DNA of 64,000 nt, taken from positions 1,924,447 through 1,988,446 of the forward strand of contig JAJEKV010000041.1 in NCBI GenBank assembly GCA_021234155.1, given 5' to 3'. This DNA is from Isoetes taiwanensis. Its lineage: Eukaryota; Streptophyta; Lycopodiopsida; Isoetales; Isoetaceae. Made by a program: the position numbers and the translations under genes. The notes beneath the pieces were generated by a model, which was given only the letters and a program-made list of their open reading frames with translations, did no database searches and was not told the origin of the DNA. Positions 37,988-52,639 of the stretch are shown one piece after another (the stretch's first letter is position 1; every line of letters starts with the position of its first letter).

Positions 37988-40900
37988 ATTCTACGAACAT
38001 AGGTTAGGCTTATAAGTCATATGTTATATGCATATGTTGGTCCCTAGGTCATAGGACCATTAAACCTAAGGATTAGAAGGACAAGTGGCATAAGGAGACT
38101 CCAAGTCCATATGCATGCATGCGGACATGTGGCGGCATGCCTGGGGCCTTCCATTACCCTATATAAAGAGATCATGGATCTCAAGAAGAGGAGAGCCATG
38201 AAGAATGGATTGCAGGAGCGATTAGAGAAGCTTCTGCGATGTTGCGGTATTGATGGGATCAACACAAGTTTGGTGTGAAATTCCCAAGGGACTCGGTGAG
38301 TCGAGGGGTTGGCATGGTATTAAAACTTAGCGTTCAATAGGTTATAACATTGGTAGCCGACTGGGGTTGATCGCGGGTTGTTGCGCCTTGATTAGGCGAG
38401 AACGGAGCTTGATTACGGAGCATCCACGATGCAGCGTTGGCCTTAGAATCGTTCTTGAGCTCTGAGGACACGAAGCCAATATGAAATCATGTCGCGATCT
38501 CTGCGGGCAAGCGGGCTTGCCTAAATCATGTTTGGGGCGGAAAGCGGATTTTGCAAAACAGCCTGGGTTGGAACGAAATTTCGACGGCGTTTGGAACGAA
38601 ATGCTTACGCAAATTTTAGGTAGCAATCCGTCTGCAAGCGGCCGGGAGTGGTCGATCTTGGGCGGCACGGAATCACGACCGTGATTACGAGATTACCGGT
38701 CTGTGATTTTGCTAAAGGGTAACGGGGCCGTATCAGCCCATTAAAAAATCGGGGTTTTGTTCCCGTTATCAACCATTAAAATTAAAGGGAGGTTTTAATG
38801 GGTTGTTACTTCTGAAGTAGTTAATATTTCACGATTTAGCTAATGTTGGTACTGGTTAGACTGAAAAGTAATGAACAGAATGAGCACTTGTTGGTATTAC
38901 CACCCTCTTGCATTCTTGCTGGGTTTCTTTGAAAGGGAAATAGGTTGTAACATTGATGCTAGCACTCAAAGTGTTAGGTGGTTTAAATCATGGCAGTCGG
39001 GGCTCGATGGTGGAACTGGGCAGAACCACACAGGAGATGGGCACGCCTGCAGGCATGTGAGCCATGGCAATATAAGACCCCTAGAGCTTTGGTTTTAATT
39101 GATTTGATATCGGAGGGTTCTTTTGACGTCTTTTCACGTCTAAAGACTAAGAGGGTATGTTTTAACAAAGTTGTGCCTCAAAGATCCTTTCAATGAGTGC
39201 ATCATAGAGGGTGTCATGATGGATGAAAGCACCCACAGTGTGTGGTGAGAAACTAGAAATAGAATGGGTCAATGTTGAATGTTGTTGCGTGATAACCCAT
39301 GATGCGGGATCATTGGCTCGATCTTGGGTAGGGTGAGTGAGGTTGCATGGTACCGCTGTGATCCTTGGCAAGGGGAATTGGTGGCTGGACCTGTACTAGT
39401 GAGCTCAGGGGTCACTGGTGCGACCTCACAGTTTTGTGCTGAAGTGCACAATGTTACAGGAAATATTGTGGATACTAGTTCTTCCTTGAATGCTAGGACT
39501 TGGTTACTTGGAGGTTGTGGTGCTGAGATTAAAATTGGACATCTTGGAGCGAGCTTTTGGGCCAGGGGTGGGAGTCTAACTGATTCCTTGGAACGTAGTA
39601 ACACTTAGAATAAACAACACTTGTGAGAGGTGTTGAGAATAAGATCCTTGATTCAGGAGGAATTTGAAGGTTGAGGTTTTGTAGCTATGATATAACTCTT
39701 ATAAGCACCAGGAAGGATCTTGGTTGCATAAAGGGAAGGTGGCGATAGGTGCTTAAATTTGGAAATGCTGAAGAAAGATTCCCAGAAGAGACATCGCCTT
39801 ACAAATCTGCGATTGTTGGGTCAAGAAAATAACCTTCAGCAAATTGAACGTCTACACATGGGAATCTATAAAGTTTAGTATAGCTAAGGATTGTAGCTGG
39901 CAGCATCCTAGAGAATACAGGTTGCGTCTTGATGGGGTTTGAGAACTTAGCCGGTGAGAAACTATAAGATAGTATTTACGAAGCAACTTGTTAATCATTT
40001 GGGGTTCTTAAGGCATGAAGAAATGAAATAAAAAACAAGCAGTTCAACTGGGATCATGGTTTCTGTTGGATTATTGTATGGTTAGTGATTTGATTAATAA
40101 ATTCTTAAGGGATGGATCAGGCTACAATATGATTGATTGAATGTCTGGTTCCATAAACTCTGCACTATGCCGAAACTAAGATCTGCAGTTGAGGTTGAAA
40201 GTCTCAATATCTCTTGTTTGGAAACAAAGAATATTAGTAGAGTTATGTTCTACATCCTATGCAACTAGGGTTGTGAATACATCTTGTACTTGATATGTTC
40301 AGCGGGGCTTGGTGGCTGCCCAGCAATTACTTAATATATAATTTGGGCTTATATAGGTATTGAGATCTTATTTTATGCCCATAGCCATAGATTGTAGAAA
40401 CAATGAATATGTGTTATTAGAACAAGTAGTCAAATTGACTTTATGGCACATAATTCAAACCAAATAATTGGATCCTATCTGTGAATTTCCATTTATTGAA
40501 GAGTATTCACTTTCAGAGAGGATCTCGATGAGAACTGGCCAGGTATAAGGAGCCAGTTTCACCCGCACAGGTGTCTTGAGGGTTGGTACTAGCAATAGTT
40601 GAAAGTGTATTACGGGAAATCAAAGCCCATAAAGAATCTTGAATGAGTTCAAGTACTGAATTAGGGTTAGCTGAGGAAGCTTTGGCGAGGGTCCCACGTA
40701 AATGCTTGGTGGACCAATTAAAGTTGCGATTGACTTAGGTAAGTCATAGCAGTGCAACCATAAAGGACTATTGAGAAAATTAAAGGAATGACTTGGGTTA
40801 GCTCTAAACCAAAACATGAAAAGCAGAAGCTAGGCACAACAAGAGCCCCTAATGAGTTCATTATGGAAAACATGGTGGTATCATTGGAAGTGGTGAAACC

Positions 40901-43451
40901 AAGGTCCACGTAATTCTATATGTTAGAGTTTGCACCATGAATGAAAATTAATTAAGTGTTAAGCGAGTTGCTTGATTTTTTTTATGAACTACTGTGTGTC
41001 AAACACATATGTGTATGAATAGATCTTGATTGATGTATGGATGGAGCATAATGGTGCTTCACTTATGATGCAATGGTCCCCTAGGAGATCGATGATGCCT
41101 ATTGAAAAGATCATTTAGAGCTAAGTCTGGTGACTTATGTCAAGTGAGAGAGTAGTTCCGTGATGAGAATCTACTAGAATCATGATCTTTAAGAGTCAAT
41201 ATGGCATGAGAGCATCAAAATACCCCAAATTAAGCATGTAAGAGACCTAGAAGTGGTCCTACGCCAATCGTTGGTTGGGCTTACAGAATCAATTTAAATT
41301 GATGATGCATTACTTGGGGTGTTAGCTATGGAAGCCAACAAAGTTAAGTAAGGTAGTTAGACCCGTTGGCTCTATAGAAAGGTGTGAGCATAGACTTAAG
41401 GTCTTCTTGCTCAATCTTGCAAAAGCAAGGTATTTGGGTTCTAGTGAGGCTTCACTAGGAACACCACCATACAATGAGCCCAGGGAATAGTCAAAAACTC
41501 TTATAAGCAAGGCTTAGAAATTGGTAAAAAGAAAACTCTATTAGTATATCATCCAAGCTGAGTGATAGATAAGTTTCTATGTCGAAATTTGTAAATTGGA
41601 TGCATATGACTTTAGAATTCACTTCAAAAAGCAAGATTGTGATTTTTTTGAAAGAGGGTGAGAAAAAGGATTTTCCTAACTTATTCTACCCTAAGGAAAA
41701 GGGGTCCTGGCCCCGGAATGTGAATGTGGAACCCAAAATTGTTGAGGAAAGGGTTAGCCTAATAAAGTATCTGAAGGTTGTCGGACTTAGGAAGAATGTT
41801 TTCCTAGAGGAATGGCGTTATCTTTGGCGGGGCGAGCATGCCATGGAGACCTAAAGGAAGTCTGAACCATCACTACTTGTTATCAAAGTAGTATACATGA
41901 ATATAAAGGATTCTTGAGATGCTTGGAAGAATCAACTATGGGAGTTTGTGATAGAGAATCCGATTAGCCATAATTGGTGTCTTGGGTTTTATAGAGCAAA
42001 GGTCTCTAGAAATGCAAGGATTAACACGGGGTTAATGTTGCAAAAAATCTCGATAAATATTCAGTGTAAGTGGTACAATTATTAGAATCTTGTTTCTAGT
42101 GAATTTGCAGGGGAGTCTATGAGGTCATTACCTTTATGTATTGCTTATAAAGCCGGGGTCTTTTGTAGCATAGTATTCTTAGATGCAGGATCAAGAATAT
42201 TGAATTCACCGATTAGTGAATTCACATGACTAACATCGGTACTTAGTTGCGAGTGTCAACTAAGGGATAAAAGTAGACCTCTGTTCTAGTCAAAAGTTGG
42301 TACATGCGTCATAAAAACCTGGGTTCTTGGCAGAAGAATAGACGCAAAGGTTCAAATAGGTATTATAATACTAGTGGCAAGGTAAGAACAGAGACCGTGA
42401 ATTATAGATGTCCTGATATGTTGGACTCAGGAAGGGTCAATGAAGGCGACAGCATATGAGTTGAGTTAGAACTTATGAATGGATTGAAGTGTGCCCTATT
42501 CCATAGAAGTCAACTCAAAGGAAAGCAATATTGTCCAAAGATTGTGTGTGCTCTAGCCCTTAGCTGCGAGGTAACTCTGAGGGGCAGATTCTAGACACTC
42601 GCGTTAGGAATTTGCTTGGCAAGAGTATTGCAGATGCTAGATCTTGTGGATTGGGTCGCTTCCCCAAAGGCCACATGGGAAAGTGAAGTGTACATGCAGC
42701 CAAATCCTCGCGCCGACTCAAAGATACTTGGAAATGTACGAAGGGATTGGTGGAGTCAATAGCAGGGTCGATTACTAAAACTAAAATTAGAGACTTGCAT
42801 CAAGGATGATGACAAGTAGGGCGTCCGCTAAGAATAGGCTATGAAACCATGATCACGGGGTGATCCGAGGAGCAGGTTTTGGAAGGACTAGAGGATGAGA
42901 GCATGATCACCGGGGTGGTCAGGGAGTTTCTGAGGGCCGGGAAGACAAAACCATGATCACGAGGTGATTTAGGGAAAGGGGTTTCAAAAATGGACTAGAT
43001 GGTGAAACCATGAATCCTTGGGTGACCAGGGAATGGGTTTCCAAGATACTCCGTGATCCTTGAGGACCAAGGTTGAAGGGAGAGTGTATTTTACTGACAC
43101 TGGGTTGGGCCCTGAAGTCATATGTTATATGCATATGTTGGTCCCTAAGGTAGGACCATTAAACCTAAGAGTTAGAGGTTTAGGGACAAGTGGCATAAGG
43201 AGACTCAAGAGTTATATGCATGCATCTTGACATGTGTGACATGCCACAAGTAGGTACCCTATATAAGAGATCATGGATCTCAAGAAGAGGCCATGAAGAA
43301 TCGTAAAGGAGCGATTAGAAGCTATATGATGTTGCGGTATTGATCCGGGGGGATCAATACAAGTTTTATTAGGGTCCAAAGGGACTGAGGGAGTAGAAAG
43401 GAATCCGGGGGGTTCATAGTAGCCAAACTTGGCCGGATTCGATAGGTTATA
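37988..43451 (+). mobile_element. LARD-like LTR element, copy B (degraded consensus)
   Basis: Collinear with 14473-20124. LTR-like ends lie at about 37988-38349 and 43087-43451. The terminal TGTTAC and GTAACA, the target duplication and the primer-binding site are all altered, and small indels occur every few tens of bases. Because copy A carries the same insertion with a clean target duplication, this is the same event, not an independent insertion. Confidence 0.8.
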
Positions 43452-44700
43452 TGACTGGATGGATTACGCCTCTGAGGATTTTTCAAAGCAAGTTTCGACA
43501 TCATTGGAAGCTATATTCTAAATATTGCTAATGCGTTTCTTCTCGAAACAGTTGGATATGAGGACTAACATTAGCTTAATCATCCCTTATCCCAAGTTTC
43601 TCAATCGTTCTCCTTTTTCTTCTTCGGACCTATCTCTCTTACTAATGTTTACGTACCAATGATAGAGGCAATCACTCAAAGGTTAGGATATATCCTCAAC
43701 AATATCATCGGTCTTGGCAAATCAGCCTACCTCAATGGGAGAAACATCTTAGACAATGTTGCCACGCTCCTTTAGGCCTCGGTTATTGTGAAATACTCTA
43801 GCTAAGCACTTGCCAAGTTGGATATCACTAAAGTTTTGATACATTGAATTGAAAATTTTTGGAACTTTGTTGCAAAAAATGGGTTTTCAATCTCCAACTT
43901 CATCAGGCTCTTCTTGGTCATTCTTCATAAATATTGAATGCAGTCCATTCTTGAAATCAAAGGGTATCAAGCAAGGCTGCCCTCGAGTTCTCTTCTCTTC
44001 ATCATAATCATAGAAACTCTCCATGTGATTCAAAGAGCTAAAGTGGTGGCTGACATCACAAGTTTGCATCTTCCTCCCAATGTCATGACTGCCCATGGAC
44101 ATTTTCGCAGGATGATACTTTTCTTCTCCTCTATGGACCTTGAATCCATTAACCAAGCCAAAGCTTCTTCTCATTGGCCATTGCTCATCTTTGTAAAATC
44201 AATCTGCCCAATTTCAAGCTTCTTGTTCATAATCGGGACCTTGGAACTCAATCTACCTCTCTTCTTGGTTGTAACTTCAATCCTCCGATTCCTACTCCAT
44301 AATGCTTGGCATCCCTATTTTGCCATCGAGTCAATGATACAATTGAGCTCTAAATTTTGGGCTTGTTGAGAAGTTTTATCACAAAGTGAGGCTCTTTAAA
44401 ATCCAACTATCTTTTCCAAAGGCTGCCGAGTTGTACTTGCCTTTCGGTCATTGTCTCTACTCATACAATCTTTCTTTGTCACGGCTCTAAAAGCGGTTTA
44501 CAAGAAACTTCAAGGGCTTCCTTGGCGATTGTTAATGCGTGGAAATAACAAAGGTGCTGAACCTCAATTTCAATGGAAGAATGTTGCAAACCAAAACATA
44601 TGAAGGGCTTGGGAATCATTAACATCGAGAAGCATGCAACTACCCTAGCATAAATACTTCTTGGAGGCGATCACTAGAGACATCAAACACCCGGTTGTTC
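43452..44700 (+). pseudogene. L1-like LINE ORF2, RT half, copy B
   Basis: Counterpart of 20125-21400 with the same blocks (SAYLNGRNILDN near 43725, GYQARLP/QGCP near 43965, KGLGIINIEKHA near 44605). The RT active-site region near 44100 is shifted by indels relative to copy A. Confidence 0.75.
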
Positions 44701-46895
44701 TCTTCAATCACTATATCAAGAATTAACAAACAATTGCTATAATAATTGTTGTTTGTACCACTGGTACCCCGACTTCTCTCTTGAAAGGCGACATTAAAAC
44801 AATCCCTCCTCCCCTCCCCTCCCTCTCCCCCGATTATTTGAGAAAAATGAAGAATTGTTTGGAAGGGATCATGATACACCTACTTCAAATCGTTCAGTAG
44901 TAATGAATGCAAATCCCAGTTCCATGGCTTTACTTGAAGTTGATCAATCACGGATATCTATTGTCTTCCTAATGAATTGTCATATTTCGAACGGATTACA
45001 TGAATTAATCACTTATCCCATTCCAATGAATGATTATGATTCTATACAGTTCGTATATCCATAATTTGCTGGCGAAGACACTCATTGACAAGGTAGGATC
45101 AAACCCCCCTCCTCCCCTTAAAAAAAAGAAAAGAAAAATCAAATCGAACTTGGACAATATCGATTAAAAAAGAAAATAGAAACTAATAATTAGGCAATTA
45201 GCACAAAGTTTGGACACCATATTTTCCAAGCTTTCTAAGACAATAACATCCATTATAGATATGCATTAAACCCTATCCTTTGCATGACATAAAATGCAAT
45301 AATAAGAATAGAATAAATTCTTACTAAGAATGAGGGGAAAGCCAAGAGAAACAAAGACAAAGGCAAGAGAAACAATTTTGGATGTCATGGTTGAAAGCTA
45401 TAAAAGGGATCAAATGACAAAATATATTGAGCATCATTGTTAAGACACTGCCATAGCCAACTATAAAGCCAAAACCTCTAAAGAAACAATGCCTTGGCGG
45501 AAATATTCTACATGTTCTAACTTTCAAATTGGTCACCTAATTCCAATGAGTCGATTGAAATGCTCTAACTTGCCAATTGGTCACCCTAGTTCAATGAGTT
45601 GCTTCCGGACATATGCAACATGGAAGTTGGATCACCATTTCTCATTGATGGTTAATCTAATGGTACCATGTTGCATCCCCTCTAAAGTTGGCATTCAGCG
45701 TTCGGAGAGAAACAAATTTTATAGGTCATTACCCGTTTTGTTCTTTCCTCCGTTTTTGTCCTTCCCCTTCGTTTTCTCCATCACCCTCTTAGAGCTCCCA
45801 TAGATCTTCGTCTTGGAGCTCAATCAATATGTTAGCTCTGCGCCTAGTATTTCTAGCTTGTGAAGAGGGTGATTCTCTGCACCATGTCAGCTCAAGAAGA
45901 TGACCAATAAAAAAAAATTCAAAGAGGAGGGCCAAATGGGGCTTCCATGTTGTCAAATAATGGACAATGGGTCCCTTCCTCCTTTGGTTGGAAGGGACCA
46001 CAAAAAACGAAGGAGTCCACGTTCGTCCCCAATACATAGAAGTTCCGCTTTATAAAGATCGCCTTGTGGTTGTGACAATATAAAGGACAATTTATGGAAA
46101 ACCTAGTAATTGAATATCATCAAGGGGAATTTATTTTTTTTTTTTCTTTTTTTTTTTCGTGTTTGCACAAACATGCATTGAGACTGAAGCAATTTTAGAG
46201 TCCATCTACGCCAGCTAGGGCTTTTGTCCACATAGATCACGAAGCATCCGATATCATCTAGCGCTGTGAAAACCTTTCGTTAACAATCGTTGCTGAAGCA
46301 TTGCTTCACGTGAATTGGAGTAATTCAAATTAGGAACGGCATGTCAAACGATTTCGACAAGACGAGTCTTGGAGATGTTCGATGCAGGCAAACCTTTATT
46401 TGGTAAATCGATTTTAATGATGAAACCCAGCTACGTATCTTGAGATTCCGACTTATTGGCATTAATTAAAAGATCCAAGTGTTTTAAAAGGAATCCAGAA
46501 CGGACACAGATTTTGCCATGGTTTTTCGTGCAAGTCAGCATTCGAAAGTTTCCTCTGTTTAACAATTTCAATTCGTCCATCAATTTCCCTTTTCTTAACA
46601 ATTCCTCCTTTCAATGGTTCATTTTCGTTTCTGTTGGTCCCTGGTAATCTTTGCTTTTTAAAAATTTGCTTAACCAAAGGTCCCTTGTGTTCTCACCTTG
46701 GTCCTTCCTCCCTTCATTTATTCTTCCTTGGTCCATCATTTCTTTTTGTTCTTTCGTTTTTTTTTTTTTTTTTTTTGTGCTGATAGTTTTTTTTCTTTGC
46801 TTTTTAAAAATTTGCTTAACCAAAGGTCCCTTGTGTTCTCACCTTGGTCCTTCCTCCTTCATTTATTCTTCCTTGGTCCATCATTTCTTTTTGTT

Positions 46896-46933
<38 letters not shown>

Positions 46934-47610
46934 TGTTGATAGTTATTTTTGGAGTCTCCTGGTTTCTTAAGGTTGGCATTACCAAATAAGCATGGGATAC
47001 ATGCTTCACCCAAATCTTGCCCTATAAGAGGCTTATGGTTTAGATAAGTGCTCATGTTTTTCTCTAAGGTTTCAATAATATGAAATTTATCTTTCTCCCA
47101 CCAAAGACTGCTTTGATGCTTTCCTGCAAAAGCAGGTTTTGTGGTAGTCGCATTGTACTTTAGATGGTACAAGTGGTGCTTGCTAAAGTGATCAATTATA
47201 GTTATTGGTTTGACATTCTTCTAATTGTTTCAAAGATTTAGTGAAGACATTCACAAATCGTTGTCAAGTTGTCAAGCAAAATTCCCCTCCATGTTCGATT
47301 AAGGTCTTGGTCATCTCTTCCATGAATAAAAGAGGAAATGTTGCCTTAGATGTTGCAAAATTTGGAGTGTTTATAGCGATAGCTTCTCTTAAAGACACAA
47401 CTTCCACCAGTTCATGAATAAGTATGTTGCTGCAAAGCAGAGGGATGCGATGATGATTCCTTGGACCCATGTAGCAAGAAACTAAAGTCATGGGTGCATT
47501 AATTGAAGTGTTCAAAATGGGAATAGGGCATGGATTAGAAGTGACATAGTAAGAAGAGCATCTATGCATGCCTTTATTAGTAAGGAATAGTTTGCATATG
47601 CTCAAGTCCA

Positions 47611-47618
47611 GACAGACG

Positions 47619-47679
<61 letters not shown>
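47611..47679 (+). repeat. (GATA)n microsatellite, copy B
   Basis: Same microsatellite as 24308-24371 with one or two more GATA units. A natural length marker for telling the copies apart. Confidence 0.95.
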
Positions 47680-47680
<1 letters not shown>

Positions 47681-48026
47681 TGCTTTTAAATGGATTGCAT
47701 CTCAAAGAGCTAGGGTGTAGTGACAATTCAATCTTAGAACCAACAAAGCGTGGGTTACATTACAAGCGGAGGCAACTATATGGTTGGTTGTATTTCTAGA
47801 CCAAAATAATTATGCTTTTCTCTTGCATTGCTGAAGCACTCAAATTATACCAACTAAATTCCTAGCGTAGTAACCAAACGTGCCTTTGACTAGTTTTTTT
47901 TGTAGGCAAGTCAATTTGAATTACTTTTGTTCCTGAAATTAAACTCTAAAAGCTATACATCTATCTTAATAACAATTGCCACTACCTTTTCAAAAGACAA
48001 TGCTGTTCCTTCATAAAACTGCTTTG

Positions 48027-51000
48027 CCTTTTAGTGCTTGCTTTTGTACTGTGGATTCCACATGCGGCTCTTGCAAGCTCTAAAAGATCGGGTGGTTTTG
48101 GAAGATTTGTTGCAATACCTACATCAAAGTGAATGCACAATGAGAAAACTTGGGACTACCTCAATATATGCAGTTAACAAAAATGAGAATTGGAAAATAA
48201 CAGTACCAAGCTCATAGGCCTTGTTTGCAACAGCTTTTGCAACATGTGCAGACACTTCTCGTATCTTGTGGAAGGGGGGATAGATTAAGCCAACTGCACG
48301 ATCATCATCTGTCACCTGGGAAGCAAGTGCATCGGCTGCAAAAACCAGGTCCAACGTATCACTTGTTCAATCCAAAAAAAGAAACAACAATTTATTAAAT
48401 CTGCAGAAGGATGCTAGGGTTTATGGGGTCAACTAACACAAATATGCTTTATAACAGCTAAGGCTGAGCAGTATGCCACCTGGAGATTAAGTGATAAAGG
48501 AAACGAAAGGTAATCTTCGTAAGTCTACCTGCTGCAAGAAATATCTCATCTCGAATGATGTTTTGTGCCACTGAGAAGGCAACCTAAACCAAGACCTGGA
48601 AAGATGTAAGCATGGTTGCCTACAAAAGTAAAATTGACCAGTCAGTTAGAAATTTGCACACATTCGATGCCTGAAATGGCTAATCTGAAGGATACTAACT
48701 TGACCAGGCCTGAAAAGCCTTTCACCAATCTTCAATGGTGGAAAAAGTATGCTACTAGCAAAAACAGCACAGCCCTGGAAATAATGCACCAAGCAGGATG
48801 CCAAAACTAGCTCAAATTCAAAATCATCACTTCCAAAAGAAACAATATAGGAGCAAAGATGATAATGGGGTGTAAAGCTGCTGTACATTGGTCCAAGTGT
48901 AGACCTCTTCCAGTAACCATTCTTTTCTTCCTTAGAACGGAGATGGGAAAAATTACAGGTCTCTATATTTTAATCGGGATAACAATAGTCAGGATGCTCA
49001 CGAGAATCACATAAGGAATCATACATGTAACAAGACACTACCTTAGAAAATTTTGTCAATGCTTAGCCGCATATCTCCTTTGTGAAGCTTTTAGACTTTC
49101 TGATACACCAATCACCACTGTCGGGCGAAATGGTCTTGGCAAAAAATCATACTACTAGAAACTGTCTCTCTTTTCCTTTATGAAACTTGAATTTCTCTTA
49201 TTTTTGAAATATAACCTACTTTCATTCTATCTGTGAGCAATTAGTGATTTTGTTCCCTTAAAATAACAGATGGTTTCCAAGATACAGAAAATTTTGAGGA
49301 CTTAATAACAAATTATCTTTTTTCAGAAATATTACTGCAAAAGGTAATGGACTACCTTAATTGAAGATAAAAGGTCATGCTGGTCTGTGTGTTCCTTAGC
49401 AAATGGAAGTTTGTGACTAGCAAGACTCTCCATCCCTTGATTTGGTTATGAGTCCCTGTCTCATGAAGCACACACCTCAATCCTAAGGATGCATAATATG
49501 ATGTATATATAGAAACCAAAAAGATCTTCTACCTCAGAGTCCACCATCCATATCCTCTGTCTTGCATCCTGTATTGATATGCTTGCCTGAAAATCAAGTT
49601 GACATCTTTCGGGTAAAAAGATTATTTACACAGGAAAATAGAAAGAAAAAGTTCCACAATCACCTCCTTACTGATGTAAGAGTGGCAAATAACCTCAAGT
49701 GCCTCGGTTCCAATCTGTAAAATAAATGCAGAAGAAATGGAACATGCAATCAATAAGATAGGGCATGTACCCAAAATCTATCTGCCCAGACCATACCGTA
49801 AGTCAACCAAAATTCTGGTAAATCTAATTTACTAGAGACTCCATTACATAGGAATACAGCCGATAAAAGATTAAATACAATCCATTAAAGATTTTCATCA
49901 TCAGAACGTGGAGACATAAAGGTTAAGACTGCTTAACTAGATGATCATTGGCAGCTCAAATCTAGTGCACATCTTAAAGTTCTTTTTTGGAATGTGGTCC
50001 ATATGAGTATTAAACACTTCAGACGAGTGAGTGATCCATTCATTACCTTCCCTGCACCATGAAAAGATATGTTTGATCTGAAACTCGGCCCCCAGATAAG
50101 GGCAATGCACCTATCCTCCAGCAAATTACAATAGCCCCTATCCCTAATCATGGATCAACTTAAGAGGATTAATTAAGAATACATTGAAGAAAAGAGATAT
50201 GGCATAAGATACCTGAATATCATCATTGAAGACAAGATGGCTTCGCGGTACTGGAATGAGATTTGAATCATTGTCATTTGAGAAAAGTCCTTGAACTGCA
50301 CGGCGTCATTGGCAAACACAGCCAAAACGAGTAAACAGTAGTAACTGATTCACCGCCTATTACTATAAAGTTCAATGGCTTACATCAATAAGCACTTTCT
50401 CTCCATAGCGGGCTTTTGGCAGCTTCCATAAACTCATCAACTAGTTCATCATATTGCTGTTGGAAGAACATCCATATTTGAGTTTACTTGAAATTCAGAT
50501 GATTGACTGCACCCAAGTTCACAGATCCCACAACACATCAGCCCTATAATATATCATAAAGAGAAAGGAGCTGCTTGCTCTCCCTGGACACGCTTTTGCG
50601 TAGTCCTGGATAGAAGGCATCTTGCAGTAATATCTCATTGTTTGTTCCCACATCTATAGTAACTGGCAAGCACTGCAGATCAAGTACAATCAGATCAAGT
50701 ACCTATATAATACAATAGATTTTACATCTTTTTAGTGAGAGTCAACAATACCTCTCAGGATGCAAGCCCGCCACAAGCTGTATAAAGGGCTAATTTGCCT
50801 ACTGGGATCCCCATTGCCTATGGAAATATTTATCAATTAGCTTTAAAGAATACATAAGACCAGCTGAAGACTAGAAAAACACTAACCTGCACCCCAAGGT
50901 CACCAAATTTTGATGTACGTTCTCCATCTGTTACAACAATCACACGGATGCGCTTCTCAGGCCAATTTTTTAACAGTTCCATTACACGTCCCCTGTCTTG

Positions 51001-51725
51001 GATACTTAAGAAAACGCCTCTAGGCCTACGAAACAGAAGGCCATATTTTTGACATACAACTCCAACAGTTGGATGGTACACAACTGGGGAGAATGCTTTC
51101 AATATTCTCCAAAAGAACGCTGATAAAAAGCCTCTCATTATGTTCCTTGAAGAGTTTAAAGTTAGTGATATCCACGTGTACCAATGCAGAACAATAGGTG
51201 AGCTGACCTGCAAAAGCCATCAAGTGAATGTATTTTCTGAAGATCAGATGTGCATTCCTGTAGGTTTGACATTACTCGTTTCACCTGCACATTAGAATAC
51301 AAAACCTCACTATGCACTCTCTACAATTTTAAAACTGAAAGCATGTAACCAAAAAACTACATGCCTGCATATCTTGGTTCATGTAGCCTGGGGGCAAAAG
51401 ACCATGAAGGTAGTGTCTATCACGTTCTGATTTGGTGAATGCCATGCCTTTATTGTATTTGGGATTTCGTAGCAACTCAATTCCACTGCCCATCAAAAAA
51501 GCAACAAAGATGCAATAGACCATTAAAGAAATTGTGGTTGATCTAAAAGGGGCATTTCAGAAAGAAGGGAAGAACCTGAATTACCTCTGCACTGTGCAAC
51601 CCAAGGAGTAGCTGGCCTTTCAGAGCTATCATCCACATTTTCTTGGGTCGAATCATGTTGGTCTCTACGGAAAGACAATCTCCAAATGCTGCATTGAACC
51701 TGCAAGGCTTTTGCCCTTCGGAACA
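48027..51725 (-). pseudogene. Malic enzyme, copy B: same exons, many frameshifts
   Basis: Collinear with 24725-28421 and keeping the splice sites, but the frame is lost repeatedly. Examples: one base missing in the TPWVRTVQ exon (near 51600); one extra base in the VVYHPTVG exon (GGGGAG near 51088); one extra C near 50768; changes near 50255, 50115 and 49690; an extra C near 49435; a missing C near 49099; two bases missing near 48911; and loss of the ARARMWNPQY end near 48075. Most are 1-2 base indels, several in homopolymers or beside CAG/CTG. As written it cannot encode the enzyme. It shares the unusual FKDF with copy A. It may be a true pseudogene or an error-rich consensus. Confidence 0.85.
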
Positions 51726-52639
51726 GCTGTTTTTTTGCCATAAATCCATTAGCCAATTATCTTAGTAGCTTCTCTTCAATTTAAAGAAAGCAGGAGAAGT
51801 TCCATTCCATGCCATAGATATTGTTAAGGTTGCTAATTTGTGCTTATGGTATGTAAATCTTAGTACCAACCTTCGTCCACGTGCTCGTTTTAAAATCTAA
51901 GTTCATTTACGAACCTTGCACCTCATACACCTTCAATCTTCAATGAAGACAGTTTTATTTGGTCTAATAGTAAAATATTTGTCTTAGAATAGTTATATCT
52001 TTTAAGTTCATGGCCATTGAGTCGCATTTAATTTAAGGTATTTGAGAGCATAACCCAATAAGCAATGTTGTTTGGACATGTAAGGTGATTGAGCAGAACC
52101 AATAAGCAATGTTGGTGTGTGATGTGTGTCCATCGGATCTTGGTGATGTTGGTGTTAGGGTTCATCGGATGCTCAAACACGAGGAGCTATTCGTCGATTA
52201 CTCTAAGGCGCGTACCCATGTGGGCACCTTCCACATTGCCAACATGCGAGGCTTACTCATCTGGGGGGTGATGTCGAGCGACTCATGGTCAACTAGGGAT
52301 ATCAAGAGGTAGTCCAAATATGCGTGTTGTATATGTTAGTCACATTTATATACTTTTATATGTTTATACGTACATGAAACCCAAACCCTATATATACGAT
52401 CATTGTGTCTTTCATACTTTCATCTCCTCCTCCATCGATCTGGGGGCCCTCCTAGTGCCTCTTCTAGCAGTTTCGATGACCTCTAGCAGCATGATCTTTC
52501 ATCATGAGCACCTGAAGGTTAATGCACCTCCCCCATTTTGAGCTTTACTAGCTTAGAGTCTGATTGTGGATCTGTGGAGTGATGTCTTACATTTTAGATG
52601 AATGATCTAGTCTATTGATCTTATTCTTAGAGCTCTATG

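Noticed and set aside
38000-43460. Second independent insertion of the LARD-like element
   Set aside because: Same position in the LINE and same flanks as copy A; it is the duplicated copy of one insertion.
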